A stretch of DNA of 64,000 nt, taken from the NCBI GenBank assembly GCA_022432975.1, contig CM039512.1, positions 44,119,124-44,183,123 on the forward strand, in the 5' to 3' direction. Below, piece by piece: positions 34,036 to 44,628 of the stretch. Every line of letters starts with the position of its first letter. Position 1 is the stretch's first letter. Under the pieces are notes generated by a model, which had not been told where the DNA came from, did not search any database, and saw only the letters and a list, made by a program, of their open reading frames with translations. Made by a program: the position numbers and the translations under genes. This stretch comes from Begonia masoniana (lineage: Eukaryota > Streptophyta > Magnoliopsida > Cucurbitales > Begoniaceae).

Positions 34036-34788
34036 TGATGAGAACCACGGGTATATGAAACCCGAGACCCTTCAACAACGCGGAATTAGAAACTCAGGAA
34101 CGCCTGTGAAATCAAGTATAAGGAACTTGACCCCAATCGAACCTTGCCGACGGAACCAAAGTTATCAAACAAGGAGCTTGACCCGTAACCAAACTTGTGG
34201 TTAGAACCAAAGCTATCAAGTTGATCTTTCAAGTTTCGACTTGAAGAAGATCTAGTTCTTCACAAAGAACAAAAGAGAAAATTGTCACAAAGAGTAACTT
34301 AAAATCATGTATATTATGCTTTATAATGTTGAAGTGCCTATGCCTTTAAATAGGCTACAAAATATCCTAAAAGTAATTAGGAAATATTACTAAAACAATA
34401 CTTAGGAAAACTTTCTAAATCTAAGATTAGGAAAGCTTTCTAAAACTATAATTAAGAAACTTTCTAAAACTCTAATTAGGAAAACTTTCTAAAATTATAA
34501 TTAAGAAACTTTCTATAATTACGCGATCCAGCCCACTATAGAAACCTTTGAGAAGTAATCCAGTAATCTTTGAACGTGTGCTTGATCCTCCATTTATGCC
34601 TTACCTTGAAGAATGTCATAATGTTGATCTTCGTAAAACATGTTTCTCCATGAAGAACTACAATATTTTGAGATTGATATTTGTCTTTGGACTTGATCTT
34701 GGTCGCACCCTGATTCACATTAGGGCCTCATTTGTTAGATGGATTATTGTCCTTGACATTGGGCTTGGACCTATCTTGGTTCGTATCA
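34036..34788 (-). repeat. Inner element 3' LTR
   Basis: It starts TGATGAGAACCACGG and ends GGTTCGTATCA on the plus strand. It lacks a 24-base segment found at about 38119-38142 in the partner LTR. Confidence 0.9.
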
Positions 34789-35576
34789 TTCCCTTTCCCT
34801 TCGAAGAGATTCGTCCTCGAATCTCTTGGATCATACACAAAGAAATTCACACTAGAAAAAGGATTAAGATTGTTAGCAAAAATAAAATCTTTGGAACAAG
34901 TAACAAGTGCTTGCTCCCTTGCCAACATGACAATATTGTTCTCACTTTCTTCATCAATTTTCTTCACCTTTTGTACCTCAACTTCGTAGTCTTTTGGTTC
35001 ATGCTTCAACAACACTTTTGCTTCTTGAATCTCGTAGATTTCTGGGACAATTTCCTCCATCGAGTAGTTATCTTTCTCTTGTTGAAATATCATAAAAATT
35101 GGATCCTGTTGAAGACAATTGACTTCCTCTTTTATGGGCTCTTTGGTAGGTGGTTCTTCGGTTGGTGGATCTTCAGTTGGTGGCTCTTCAGTCGGTTGCT
35201 CTTTGGTTGGTGGCTCGTCGTCTTTTTGTGTAAACTCTTGTTTCTTCAATATTTGTTTCTTTGCCTTTTGTTCCATCAACTCATTGTAGTAGTCGATCAA
35301 AAAGTTGTCACTTCGTTTTGTTCTAGTATGTCTCTCTCTTTTGTAATTGTCATCCTCGTAGTCGAATTCCTCATAGTAATACTCAATTGGTGATTTGCTC
35401 TTCCGTGCATGGCTATTGGAAGGAGATTTTTTTCTTTCATACCTCATGTCTAACGCCTTAAATTCATCTAGTATAGCCCTCATGTACTTCATAGCAAGTC
35501 TTTCATCACTACTCATAATTTCAAGAAAGAAAAAATAAAAAATATTAGTGAACAAAACAAAGTAAACGGAACTCAC
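34728..35576 (-). CDS. Chimeric gag-like frame of the inner element
   Basis: A 282-codon open frame. The most likely start is the internal ATG at 35514-35516 (MSSDERLAMKYMRAIL) rather than the first one. The N-terminal part resembles the start of the gypsy 1 gag (an ILDEFKALDMRYERKKSPS-type segment), followed by Tyr/Glu/Arg-rich sequence and a Pro-Thr-Glu repeat (PPTEEPPTE). The end (NPFSSVNFFVYDPRDSRTN then LFEGKGND) resembles the very end of gypsy polyproteins and overlaps the polypurine tract, and the frame stops inside the LTR. There is no zinc knuckle, protease or polymerase. It looks like a deletion product joining the two ends of a polyprotein. Whether it is translated or useful is unknown. 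Confidence 0.55.
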   Translation of the reverse strand: MSSVYFVLFTNIFYFFFLEIMSSDERLAMKYMRAILDEFKALDMRYERKKSPSNSHARKSKSPIEYYYEEFDYEDDNYKRERHTRTKRSDNFLIDYYNELMEQKAKKQILKKQEFTQKDDEPPTKEQPTEEPPTEDPPTEEPPTKEPIKEEVNCLQQDPIFMIFQQEKDNYSMEEIVPEIYEIQEAKVLLKHEPKDYEVEVQKVKKIDEESENNIVMLAREQALVTCSKDFIFANNLNPFSSVNFFVYDPRDSRTNLFEGKGNDTNQDRSKPNVKDNNPSNK

Positions 35577-36258
35577 TCACTCCCTCACGTGTTTACACTC
35601 GATTATATGTCTTTCCACTCGTGTTTCCCTCAAATAATGGCTTTTGTATGATAGTCTCACCCTCTTGCCTTTTACCTCTCAATTTTCTCTTTAATCTCTT
35701 TATGTAAAAACTTTTCAAGAAAGGAAACTTTTCAAGAAAGGAAACTTTTCAAGAAAGGAAACTTTTCAAGAAAGGAAACTTTTCAAGAAAGGAAACTTTT
35801 CAAGAAAGGAAACTTTTCAAGAAAGGAAACTTTTCAAGAAAGGAAACTTTTCAAGAAAGGAAACTTTTCAAGAAAGGAAACTTTTCAAGAAAGGAAACTT
35901 TTCAAGAAAGGAAACTTTTCAAGAAAGGAAACTTTTCAAGAAAGGAAACTTTTCAAGAAAGGAAACTTTTCAAGAAAGGAAACTTTTCAAGAAAGGAAAC
36001 TTTTCAAGAAAGGAAACTTTTCAAGAAAGGAAACTTTTCAAGAAAGGAAACTTTTCAAGAAAGGAAACTTTTCAAGAAAGGAAACTTTTCAAGAAAGGAA
36101 ACTTTTCAAGAAAGGAAACTTTTCAAGAAGGAAACTTTGACAAATAAAGAGAATCGTTGATTCAATGACTTTTTTTTTTTTGAATTTTTGGATTTTTTTT
36201 TTTTGAATTTTTGGATTTTTTTTTTTTGAATTTTTGGATTTTTTTTTTTTGAATTTTT

Positions 36259-36327
<69 letters not shown>

Positions 36328-36359
36328 CGAATTTCCGAATTTTTTTTTTTTGAATTTTT

Positions 36360-36401
<42 letters not shown>

Positions 36402-36850
36402 AATTTTCAAAAGGAAACTTTTCAAGAAAGGAAACTTTTCAAGAAAGGAAACTTTTCAAGAAAGGAAACTTTTCAAGAAAGGAAACTTTTCAAGAAAGGA
36501 AACTTTTCAAGAAAGGAAACTTTTCAAGAAAGGAAACTTTTCAAGAAAGGAAACGTTTTACGAAAGGAAACTTTTCAAGAAAGGAAACTTTTCAAGAAAG
36601 GAAACTTTTCAAGAAAGGAAACTTTTCAAGAAAGGAAACTTTTCAAGAAAGGAAACTTTTCAAGAAAGAAAAAATAAAAAATATTAGTGAACAAAACAAA
36701 GTAAACGGAACTCACTCACTCCCTCACGTGTTTACACTCGATTATATGTCTTTCCACTCGTGTTTCCCTCAAATAATGGCTTTTGTATGATAGTCTCACC
36801 CTCTTGCCTTTTACCTCTCAATTTTCTCTTTAATCTCTTTATGTAAAAAC
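35521..36850. repeat. 191-bp segment duplicated 1139 bp apart
   Basis: 35521-35711 and 36660-36850 are almost identical (TCAAGAAAGAAAAAATAAAA to TTTATGTAAAAAC). The material between them is almost wholly minisatellite and poly-T, so the duplication and the array expansion are linked. Confidence 0.9.
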
Positions 36851-37170
36851 CTAATCAAGAGAAAAAATTCAACAAGCAAAAACAAGTAAGATTAAACTTT
36901 TTAACTCAAAATTCTAATTTCCAAAATCGGTTAGAATCAAACAATTTAGAATAGGATGTAGGATTTCAAGAGAGTAAACTTTTCAAGAAAGGAAACGTTT
37001 TACGAAAGGAAACTTTTCAAGAAAGGAAACTTTTCAAGAAAGGAAACGTTTTACGAAAGGAAACTTTTCAGGAACGCAACCTTTTCACAAAGGAAACTTT
37101 TCAAGAAAGGAACAGTTTTACGAAAGGAAACTTTTCACGAAAGGAAACTTTTCACAAAAGGAACTTTTCA
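35709..37170. repeat. 17-bp minisatellite and poly-T tracts
   Basis: The unit AAACTTTTCAAGAAAGG repeats about 25 times at 35709-36139 and about 15 times at 36411-36668, with a decayed patch at 36975-37170 that carries an ACGTTTTACGAAAGG variant. Between the first two arrays, 36170-36402 is poly-T interrupted by GAATTTTTGG, a motif seen again near 37360-37435. No protein should be inferred from the open frames here. Confidence 0.92.
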
Positions 37171-37515
37171 AGACAAGGAAATTGAGACAATCAAAGCAAA
37201 GAATTGAATAATCACACCAAAAAGCAATAATGATTGCATATACTGACGAAGAAGAAATTGATACTAGAGATATTGATACTCGAATATTGAGATTTTTTTT
37301 TTTTTGAAAGAAGAAAACTTGACAAATAAAGAGAATCGTTGATTCAATGACTTTTTTTTTTTCGAATTTCCGAATTTTTTTTTTTGAATTTTTGGATTTT
37401 TTTTTTTCAAATTTCAATTTTTTTTTTTTTTGAATTTTCAAAGAAAGAAACTCTAGAAGAAGAAGAAGAAGAAAAAAAAAACAATAAAGATAAAAACTTG
37501 AATCTAGGAGCCAAA
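37171..37515 (-). other. Inner element leader
   Basis: Non-coding, T-rich on the plus strand, between the minisatellite region and the primer site. Confidence 0.5.
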
Positions 37516-37529
37516 GCTTTGATACCAAA
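37516..37529 (-). other. Primer-binding site of the inner element
   Basis: The minus strand reads TTTGGTATCAAAGC directly after the 5' LTR, the same variant as at 28441-28454. Confidence 0.85.
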
Positions 37530-38306
37530 TGATGAGAACTACGGGTATATGAAACCCGAGACCCTTCAACAACGCGGAATTAGAAACTCGGGAACGCCTG
37601 TGAAATCAAGTATAAGGAACTTGACCACAATCGAACCTTGCCGACGGAACCAAAGTTATCAAACAAGGAGCTTGACCCGTAACTGAACTTGTGGTTAGAA
37701 CCAAAGCTATCAAGTTGATCTTTCAAGTTTCGACTTGAAGAAGATCTAGTTCTTCACAAAGAACAAAAGAGAAAATTCTCACAAAGAGTAACTCAAAATC
37801 ATGTATATTATACTTTATAATGTTGAAGTGCCTATGCCTTCAAATAGGCTACAAAATATCCTAAAAGTAATTAGGAAATATTACTAAAACAATACTTAGG
37901 AAAACTTTCTAAATCTAAGATTAGGAAAGCTTTTTAAAACTATAATTAAGAAACTTTCTAAAACTCTAATTAGGAAAACTTTCTAAAATTATAATTAAGA
38001 AACTTTCTATAATGACGCGATCCAGCCCACTATAGAAACCTTTGAGAAGTAATCCAGTAATCTTTGAACGTGTGCTTGATCCTCCATTTATGCTTTACCT
38101 TGAAGAATGTCATAATGTAAGGGGATGCTGAATTGAAAATGTTGATCTTCGTAAAACATGTTTCTCCATGAAGAACTACAATATTTTGAGATTGATATTT
38201 GTCTTTGGACTTGATCTTAGTCGCACCCTGATTCACATTAGGGCCTCATTTGTTAGATGGATTATTGTCCTTGACATTGGGCTTGGACCTATCTTGGTTC
38301 GTATCA
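37530..38306 (-). repeat. Inner element 5' LTR (777 bp), right end of the composite
   Basis: In element orientation it starts TGATACGAACCAAGATAGG. Its outer flank is GTAAT, shared with the left end of the composite. Confidence 0.92.
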
Positions 38307-38311
38307 GTAAT

Positions 38312-38600
38312 CAATGACAAATTTTCCAATAAAATAATTTTGCTTATTATCTATTAACCTTAAACATATAATAGGTGCAATATAAAAATCATATGGTTTT
38401 ACCAACCACTCAAGCCTATTTGATGTTTCCGGTCGACTTGGAACTAACGTACTCGGTACAAGATTTTTATGCTTCTCAATCTCTGTCAAAGGAGAAATTT
38501 CTCTTCGAAACTCCTCGGGAATTTCATGTTTATTTTTCTGAAAAAAAAAAAAGAAACAACACTTGGAAGAAAATTTGGTAAGTCGTTAGATGATAAATAA
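38312..38600 (-). pseudogene. Gypsy 1 reverse transcriptase fragment
   Basis: A heavily mutated minus-strand reading shows EEFRREISPLTEIEK, like the FPEEIPSGLPPLRGIE entry of gypsy polymerases, then LEWLVKPYDFYIAP, like [14 protein letters not shown], then FIGKFVIDY. The last residues are the start of the catalytic motif; the composite is inserted exactly there. Confidence 0.6.
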
Positions 38601-39836
38601 ACATCTTTATATAAAAGTAAAATTATCTCACGCTTATCCTCATTTTTGTTCATCAACGCAATTTGTTTTTCACTCGACTTTTGTTCTCTCTCTCCCTCAA
38701 ATTTTCTCTCTTTTCCCTCGGCTTTTCTCTCTTTCTCCCTCGGTTTTTCATCATTCTTTGTAGTTTGTACTCTTTTCAGCTATTTTCTTTTCACCACTTT
38801 CTCTCTCTTTTTCAACTAATTTCTTTTCACCTTTTTCTTTCTCTCACTCGTCCTTTATGATTTGAAATTCCTTCGTGATCCTCTCTTGATCTTCAATTGC
38901 CTCCCACGACTTTAATGGTGTAAGGATCATAGGTCTTCCATTGTAAACCAATGCATACTCGTTCTTTGATCCATCGGTCTTGAATTTTTGTGAAAATACA
39001 TTGGTAGCAGTGGGTTTGCTCTTAGGTTCCTGTCTCGGTTTCAAACTTTCATCCTCCCAATTTGATTTCCAAGATGAATTCAAAGTTGATCCCATCTTAG
39101 AATTTCATTTTGCTCTTAGTTGCCGTTCGATCTTGATTGATTTGTGAAACAATTCTTCTAAGTCCACATAATGTTGTAGATCTAGGACATCCGCTATCTC
39201 TCTATTTAGTCCTCTAACAAATCGAGTCATTGTTTCTTCATCGTCATCCTCCACATTAGCTCTTTTCATGGCTATTTTCATCTCTTTATAATAATCTTCC
39301 ACGCTTTTATAACCTTGGGTCAAATTTTGGAGTTTTCAACACAAATCTCTATAATACTGTGATGGAACAAATATTTTTCGCATGAATGCCCTCATGTCCT
39401 TCCATGTCTGAACTTGTGACTCACCATACTTTCTTCGGTACTTTATTAGTTCATCCCACCAATTGTTAGCGTAGTCCGTGAACTTCATTGTCACCAATTT
39501 AAGTTTTTTTTCATCCGTGTAGTTTTGGTATTCAAACAATAGGTCCATCTTTCTTTCCCATTCCAAATACACCTCGGGATCACTTTTTCCTTGGAAAGAA
39601 GGGATATTTACCTTGATGTTACTTAGATCACCATCTCCTCGGTACGACCTATCATTTCTTTCCCTTTGATAATATCTATTATACTCTTCAAATTCTACAT
39701 CAAAATCCTTCCTTCGCCGCATATGACTAGGGGATGGAGATTCCAATCGGTCCATCCTCGTATTTAAAGCCTTGAAATTTTCTTGCATGGCTATCATGAA
39801 CAACTTTAAGTCCACCTCGTTTTGTTCTCCACTCAT
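38601..39836 (-). pseudogene. Gypsy 1 gag and linker, with stops
   Basis: Gag starts at the ATG at 39834-39836 (MSGEQNEVDLKLFMIAM). It has NIKVNIPSFQGKSDPEVYL, KLVTMKFTDYANNWWDEL and VQTWKDMRAFMRKIFVPSQY, a standard gypsy capsid. A TGA at 39336-39338 and a stop at 39105-39107 interrupt one continuous frame. The C-terminal part (SSWKSNW) runs straight into KNEYALVYNGRPMILTPLKS, a segment that normally follows protease, so the zinc knuckle and protease have been deleted. A Lys/Glu/Arg-type low-complexity linker fills 38601-38840. Confidence 0.82.
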
Positions 39837-40634
39837 GATTTTCTTTTCCGACCACAATAAGAAAATAAAATAAAATAGTTAGAAGTAAAAGAAAAATATC
39901 AAGTAATGACCCTTACCTCTCCCTCACGTGTTTGCTCTCAATGGATGTCATTTTCGCTAAAAAATTAAGGCTTTTTCTATAATAGTCTCACTCTCTTGTC
40001 TTTTACCTCTAGATCTCTCTTTTAGTTCTTTACGTAAGAACTTGACCGATAGTAAATATTCAACAAGCCAAACTATAAAAATTCAAACTTTAAAGCTTAA
40101 AAGTTCAAACTTGTAAGGATGGCTAAATCAAGGGTATAAGTGAAATAAGACAAAAGTTTGGATGATGACAATATTTCAAATGAAGATTCAACAATTTGGA
40201 CCTTCAAAGAATAAATTTGGATAAAGACAATATTTCGAACGAAGATTCAATAATTTGAATTTTCAAAGAACAATTATCTACGAATTTAAGAACGGATTTT
40301 TGAATTTAAAAGGCTAGAAATTTCAAAATCTCTAGAACAAAATTTTGATTTTTTTTTTGACTTCTCACAGCTCTTTTTTTTTTTGACTGTTGACAACTCT
40401 TTTTTTTTATACTTTTGACAACTCTTTTTTATTTTTTTGTACTTTTCGAATTTCAAGAGGAGAAATTCACAAGAAGAGAAAAAATTGATGATAAAAATCG
40501 AGACTTGATAATAAAGATGGAAAAAAAAATGATTTTTTTTTTTTTGGGTTCTTTTTTAGTACTAGGACGAATAGAATAAGATGAAGAAAATATTGATAAC
40601 AAAAATTAAAGATAGCTTATTGAATCAAGGAGCC
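39837..40634 (-). other. Gypsy 1 leader, no gene
   Basis: Untranslated region between primer site and gag. T-rich tracts with GACTTCTCACAG or GACTGTTGACAAC spacers lie near 40350-40440. Confidence 0.5.
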
Positions 40635-40650
40635 GAAGCTCTGATACCAA
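40635..40650 (-). other. Primer-binding site of gypsy 1
   Basis: The minus strand reads TTGGTATCAGAGCTTC one base inside the LTR end, the initiator-methionine-tRNA type. Confidence 0.85.
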
Positions 40651-41243
40651 CTGATGCGAACCTCAGATTGAAAGGACCCGGGACCCGACAACAACGCGGA
40701 ATAATTCAAAGGAATGCCTTTCCGATTCAAGAACAAAGTAAGGAACTAAGACCCCAATCAAAGAATTCGATGGAACCCTAGTTATCAAAACAGGAGCTTG
40801 ACCCGAGCCACACCTGTTAGCTGAACCGAAGCTATCAAAACAGGAGCTTGACCTAGACCAAACTCGTTGGTAAGAACCAAAGCTATCAAGTGAGATTCTT
40901 CAAGTGTGACTTGAAGAAGATCGTTGTTCTTCGCAAAGAACTAAAGAGAAATCCTCTCTAAAAACTCAACCATTTTAATTCAAACTTGTTCTTCCATTAA
41001 ATCAAATGGTTTTGCCATTAAATAGGCTACATATTAAAATGAAATAAAATAATAAAAAAAATAAAAATAAAAATAAAATAACTAATAAAATTGTGAGATA
41101 ATGATCCTTTGCATGATCAGATATCATCTCACGTTTAAACTACGTTTGAATATGATTTGAATTGATTTGAGTAGATTCTGTTGCATAAGACCTCTCATAC
41201 GTGATTTGTTTGAATTTGCATGTGCTTCGCATGTGACTTTTTA

Positions 41244-44115
41244 TGTCAAGCCCCGGCCCTTTTCATAGTGACACCGGTTTTAACCCAGCCCTTTTCACAG
41301 TTACACTGGGTGGCCCAACTCACAGAACTTTCCCCTCCCTGTAGGTTATTTTTGCCTTCCTCCCTACTCGAACCCAAGACCTCAGGGTTAAGTACCTGGG
41401 CTACAAGTGAGGAGTACCACTTGGGCTAGTAGCTCAAGTGGTACTCCTCACTTGTAGCCCAGGTACTTAACCCTAAGGTCTTGGGTTCGAGTAGGGAGGA
41501 AGGCAAAAATAACCTACAGGGAGGGGAAAGTTCTGTGAGTTGGGCCACCCAGTGTAACTGTGAAAAGGGCTGGGTTAAAACCGGTGTCACTATGAAAAGG
41601 GCCGGGGCTTGACAAAAAAGGCGCCTTTTTTTTGTCAAGCCCCGGCCCTTTTCATAGTGACACCGGTTTTAACCCAGCCCTTTTCACAGTTACACTGGGT
41701 GGCCCAACTCACAGAACTTTCCCCTCCCTGTAGGTTATTTTTGCCTTCCTCCCTACTCGAACCCAAGACCTCAGGGTTAAGTACCTGGGCTACAAGTGAG
41801 GAGTACCACTTGAGCTACTAGCCCAAGTGGTACTCCTCACTTGTAGCCCAGGTACTTAACCCTAAGGTCTTGGGTTCGAGTAGGGAGGAAGGCAAAAATA
41901 ACCTACAGGGAGGGGAAAGTTCTGTGAGTTGGGCCACCCAGTGTAACTGTGAAAAGGGCTGGGTTAAAACCGGTGTCACTATAAAAAGGGCCGGGGCTTG
42001 ACAAAAAAAGGCGCCTTTTTTTTTTGTCAAGCCCCGGCCCTTTTCATAGTGACACCGGTTTTAACCCAGCCCTTTTCACAGTTACACTGGGTGGCCCAAC
42101 TCACAGAACTTTCCCCTCCCTGTAGGTTATTTTTGCCTTCTTCCCTACTCGAACCCAAGACCTCAGGGTTAAGTACCTGGGCTACAAGTGAGGAGTACCA
42201 CTTGGGCTAGTTAGCCTTTTCGTTAACCTTTTCGTTCACCTTTTCTATAACCTTTTCGTTCATCTTTTCGTTTATCTTTTCGTTAGCCTGTTCGTTAGCC
42301 TTTTCGTTAACCTTTTCGTTCACCTTTTCGTTTACCTTTTTGTTAACCTTTTCGTTTACTTTTTCATTTCTCTTTTCGTTAACCATGATGCATGAACAAT
42401 TCATATCTTAAAGTAAACAAGCAATACTGTATACCATCAAAGACTGTAAAACATAATCTATAAAACAAATAAACCTAGCTACCCAACCAAAGCAATATAA
42501 AACAAGTGCGTCTCCAAAATTCCTCGACACGACATTCGACGTACGGTGTAGGCCAATCGGCCAGAGAAGATCACGAGAACTTACCTTTTTTTGTCAAGCC
42601 CCGGCCCTTTTCATAGTGACACCGGTTTTAACCCAGCCCTTTTCACAGTTACACTGGGTGGCCCAACTCACAGAACTTTCCCCTCCCTGTAGGTTATTTT
42701 TTCCTTCCTCCCTACTCGAACCCAAGACCTCAGGGTTAAGTACCTGGGCTACAAGTGAGGAGTACCACTTGAGCTACTAGCCCAAGTGGTACTCCTCACT
42801 TGTAGCCCAGGTACTTAACCCTAAGGTCTTGGGTTCGAGTAGGGAGGAAGGCAAAAATAACCTACAGGGAGGGGAAAGTTCTGTGAGTTGGGCCACCCAG
42901 TGTAACTGTGAAAAGGGCTGGGTTAAAACCGGTGTCACTATGAAAAGGGCCGGGGCTTGACAAAAAAGGCGCCTTTTTTTGTCAAGCCCCGGCCCTTTTC
43001 ATAGTGACACCGGTTTTAACCCAGCCCTTTTCACAGTTACACTGGGTGGCCCAACTCACAGAACTTTCCCCTCCCTGTAGGTTATTTTTGCCTTCCTCCC
43101 TACTCGAACCCAAGACCTTAGGGTTAAGTACCTGGGCTACAAGTGAGGAGTACCACTTGGGCTAGTAGCTCAAGTGGTACTCCTCACTTGTAGCCCAGGT
43201 ACTTAACCCTGAGGTCTTGGGTTCGAGTAGGGAGGAAGGCAAAAATAACCTACAGGGAGGGGAAAGTTCTGTGAGTTGGGCCACCCAGTGTAACTGTGAA
43301 AAGGGCTGGGTTAAAACCGGTGTCACTATGAAAAGGGCCGGGGCTTGACAAAAAAAGGCGCTTACCCCGGCCCTTTTCATAGTGACACCGGTTTTAACCC
43401 AGCCCTTTTCACAGTTACACTGGGTGGCCCAACTCACAGAACTTTCCCCTCCCTGTAGGTTATTTTTGCCTTCCTCCCTACTCGAACCCAAGACCTCAGG
43501 GTTAAGTACCTGGGCTACAAGTGAGGAGTACCACTTGGGCTAGTAGCTCAAGTGGTACTCCTCACTTGTAGCCCAGGTACTTAACCTGAGGTCTTGGGTT
43601 CGAGTAGGGAGGAAGGCAAAAATAACCTACAGGGAGGGGAAAGTTCTGTGAGTTGGGCCACCCAGTGTAACTGTGAAAAGGGCTGGGTTAAAACCGGTGT
43701 CACTATGAAAAGGGCCGGGGCTTGACAAAAAAGGCGCCTTTTTTTGTCAAGCCCCGGCCCTTTTCATAGTGACACCGGTTTTAACCCAGCCCTTTTCACA
43801 GTTACACTGGGTGGCCCAACTCACAGAACTTTCCCCTCCCTGTAGGTTATTTTTGCCTTCCTCCCTACTCGAACCCAAGACCTCAGGGTTAAGTACCTGG
43901 GCTACAAGTGAGGAGTACCACTTGGGCTAGTAGCTCAAGTGGTACTCCTCACTTGTAGCCCAGGTACTTAACCCTGAGGTCTTGGGTTCGAGTAGGGAGG
44001 AAGGCAAAAATAACCTACAGGGAGGGGAAAGTTCTGTGAGTTGGGCCACCCAGTGTAACTGTGAAAAGGGCTGGGTTAAAACCGGTGTCACTATGAAAAG
44101 GGCCGGGGCTTGACA
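41244..44115. mobile_element. Palindromic array of tRNA-SINE-like arms in a TG...CA insertion, copy E
   Basis: The block starts TGTCAAGCCCCGGCCC and ends with its exact reverse complement, flanked by TTTTA on both sides (41239-41243 and 44116-44120). It holds about 13 arms of roughly 180 bases alternating in orientation: seven plus and six minus, with one minus arm replaced by 42211-42591. Tail-to-tail junctions have GGCGCC between A and T runs; head-to-head junctions centre on GGGCTAGTAGCTC. In each arm TAGCTCAAGTGGTA resembles a tRNA A box and GGGTTCGAGT a B box 45-50 bases further on, with a poly-A-like tail, so arms look like tRNA-derived SINEs. A foldback DNA element is the alternative. 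Confidence 0.7.
42211..42591 (-). repeat. 12-bp minisatellite and LTR-core-like segment inside the array
   Basis: 42211-42383 is about 14 copies of CCTTTTCGTTAA-type units. The rest, read on the minus strand, has AAGGTAAGTTCTCG, then GGCCGATTGGCCTACA, then TTTGGTTGGGTAGCTAGG, the same landmarks in the same order as the core of LTRs A-C (CAGGTAAGTTC, GGCCCTTATGGCCCTAC, GGTTTGGGTAGATAGG). This is why I group the array with the long LTR family. Confidence 0.6.
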
Positions 44116-44628
44116 TTTTAATTCTTACACGTGCATGTGCATGGCACATGTAAATCTTCATGCATCTTTAGCCTCCCTTGCTTCAAAAGATCTTCCAATA
44201 ATTTTGGGCTTCTTGCTCTTGTTATTGGGTTGCGGGTATCTTCAATTGGATCCTTATTCTTGGGCTTTGACTTGGTCTCAACTTGGATTACATCATAAAC
44301 CAAGTCATGTGGATCTTTATCTCTTTCCAACTCACATGAATCTTTATCTCTTTGTAGTTTGTGTAGATCTCTACCCTTCTCTCTCCAATCCATTGGGATT
44401 TGTGGAGCCCAACTCCGTGCCTTATGGGTCTTATTTTGCCAAGTTCGTGGGGTCCACTTCCATGCTATAATGCTCTTTATTTTTATGGTCTCTTGCTTTT
44501 GTTGTGATCGCTCTTTTCCTCGAGTTTCCACGACTAAACCATGTGAAGCTTTGTTCGTTGGAACTCCTTTATCTTCTAATAAATCATGGTCATTGACAAT
44601 GAGATTTATCGCTCCTCGGTTCATATCA

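Larger units (their letters stand above)
27664..38306. mobile_element. Composite insertion with outward-opposed LTRs and GTAAT duplication
   Basis: The left end is an LTR in plus orientation followed by its primer site; the right end is an LTR of the same family in minus orientation, also followed inwards by its primer site. Both outer ends therefore read as the U3 start (TGATACGAAYCAAG). GTAAT occurs at 27659-27663 and again at 38307-38311, and removing one copy with the insert rejoins the gypsy 1 reverse transcriptase frame. Inside are a truncated gypsy coding block (28467-34030, minus) with solo LTR D, and a small element (34036-38306, minus). A normal retrotransposon has both LTRs in one orientation. 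Confidence 0.75.
34036..38306 (-). mobile_element. Short non-autonomous LTR retrotransposon (inner element)
   Basis: Two LTRs in the same (minus) orientation, 753 and 777 bases, flank 2741 bases with a primer site, minisatellites, one chimeric frame and a GAAGGGAAAGGGA polypurine tract. The LTR pair differs by about a dozen substitutions by eye plus a 24-base gap. The five bases outside the left LTR (CTTAA) do not match those outside the right LTR (GTAAT), so this is not a simple insertion into the neighbouring gag. Confidence 0.8.
27223..44628 (-). mobile_element. Decayed Ty3/gypsy element hosting nested insertions (gypsy 1)
   Basis: Read on the minus strand: 5' LTR (44628 to 40652), TTGGTATCAGAGC-type primer site, gag, a linker, a degraded reverse transcriptase cut at its catalytic motif by the composite at 27664-38306, an integrase C-terminal fragment, then only the last 177 bases of the 3' LTR. 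The two LTRs match closely over those 177 bases. Host sequences on the two sides show no clear target duplication, as expected if a deletion took most of the 3' LTR or if the ends have mutated. Confidence 0.8.
40652..44628 (-). repeat. Gypsy 1 5' LTR, interrupted by the palindromic array
   Basis: It starts TGATGCGAACCTCAG and ends CGGTTCATATCA on the plus strand. Without the 2872-base block at 41244-44115 and its duplication it is about 1.1 kb. Confidence 0.8.

Noticed and set aside
36162..36790. Lys- and Phe-rich open frames as proteins
   Set aside because: They are translations of poly-A/poly-T and of the 17-bp minisatellite.
34036..38306. Inner element as a simple insertion into the neighbouring gag
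   Set aside because: Outer flanks are CTTAA and GTAAT. The right flank instead pairs with the left end of the larger composite.
41244..44115. Open frames of about 70 codons repeated on both strands, and individual tRNA genes
   Set aside because: The frames are shadows of the repeated arms. The tRNA-like part lacks a complete cloverleaf and a proper B-box end, so it is a SINE-type head at best.
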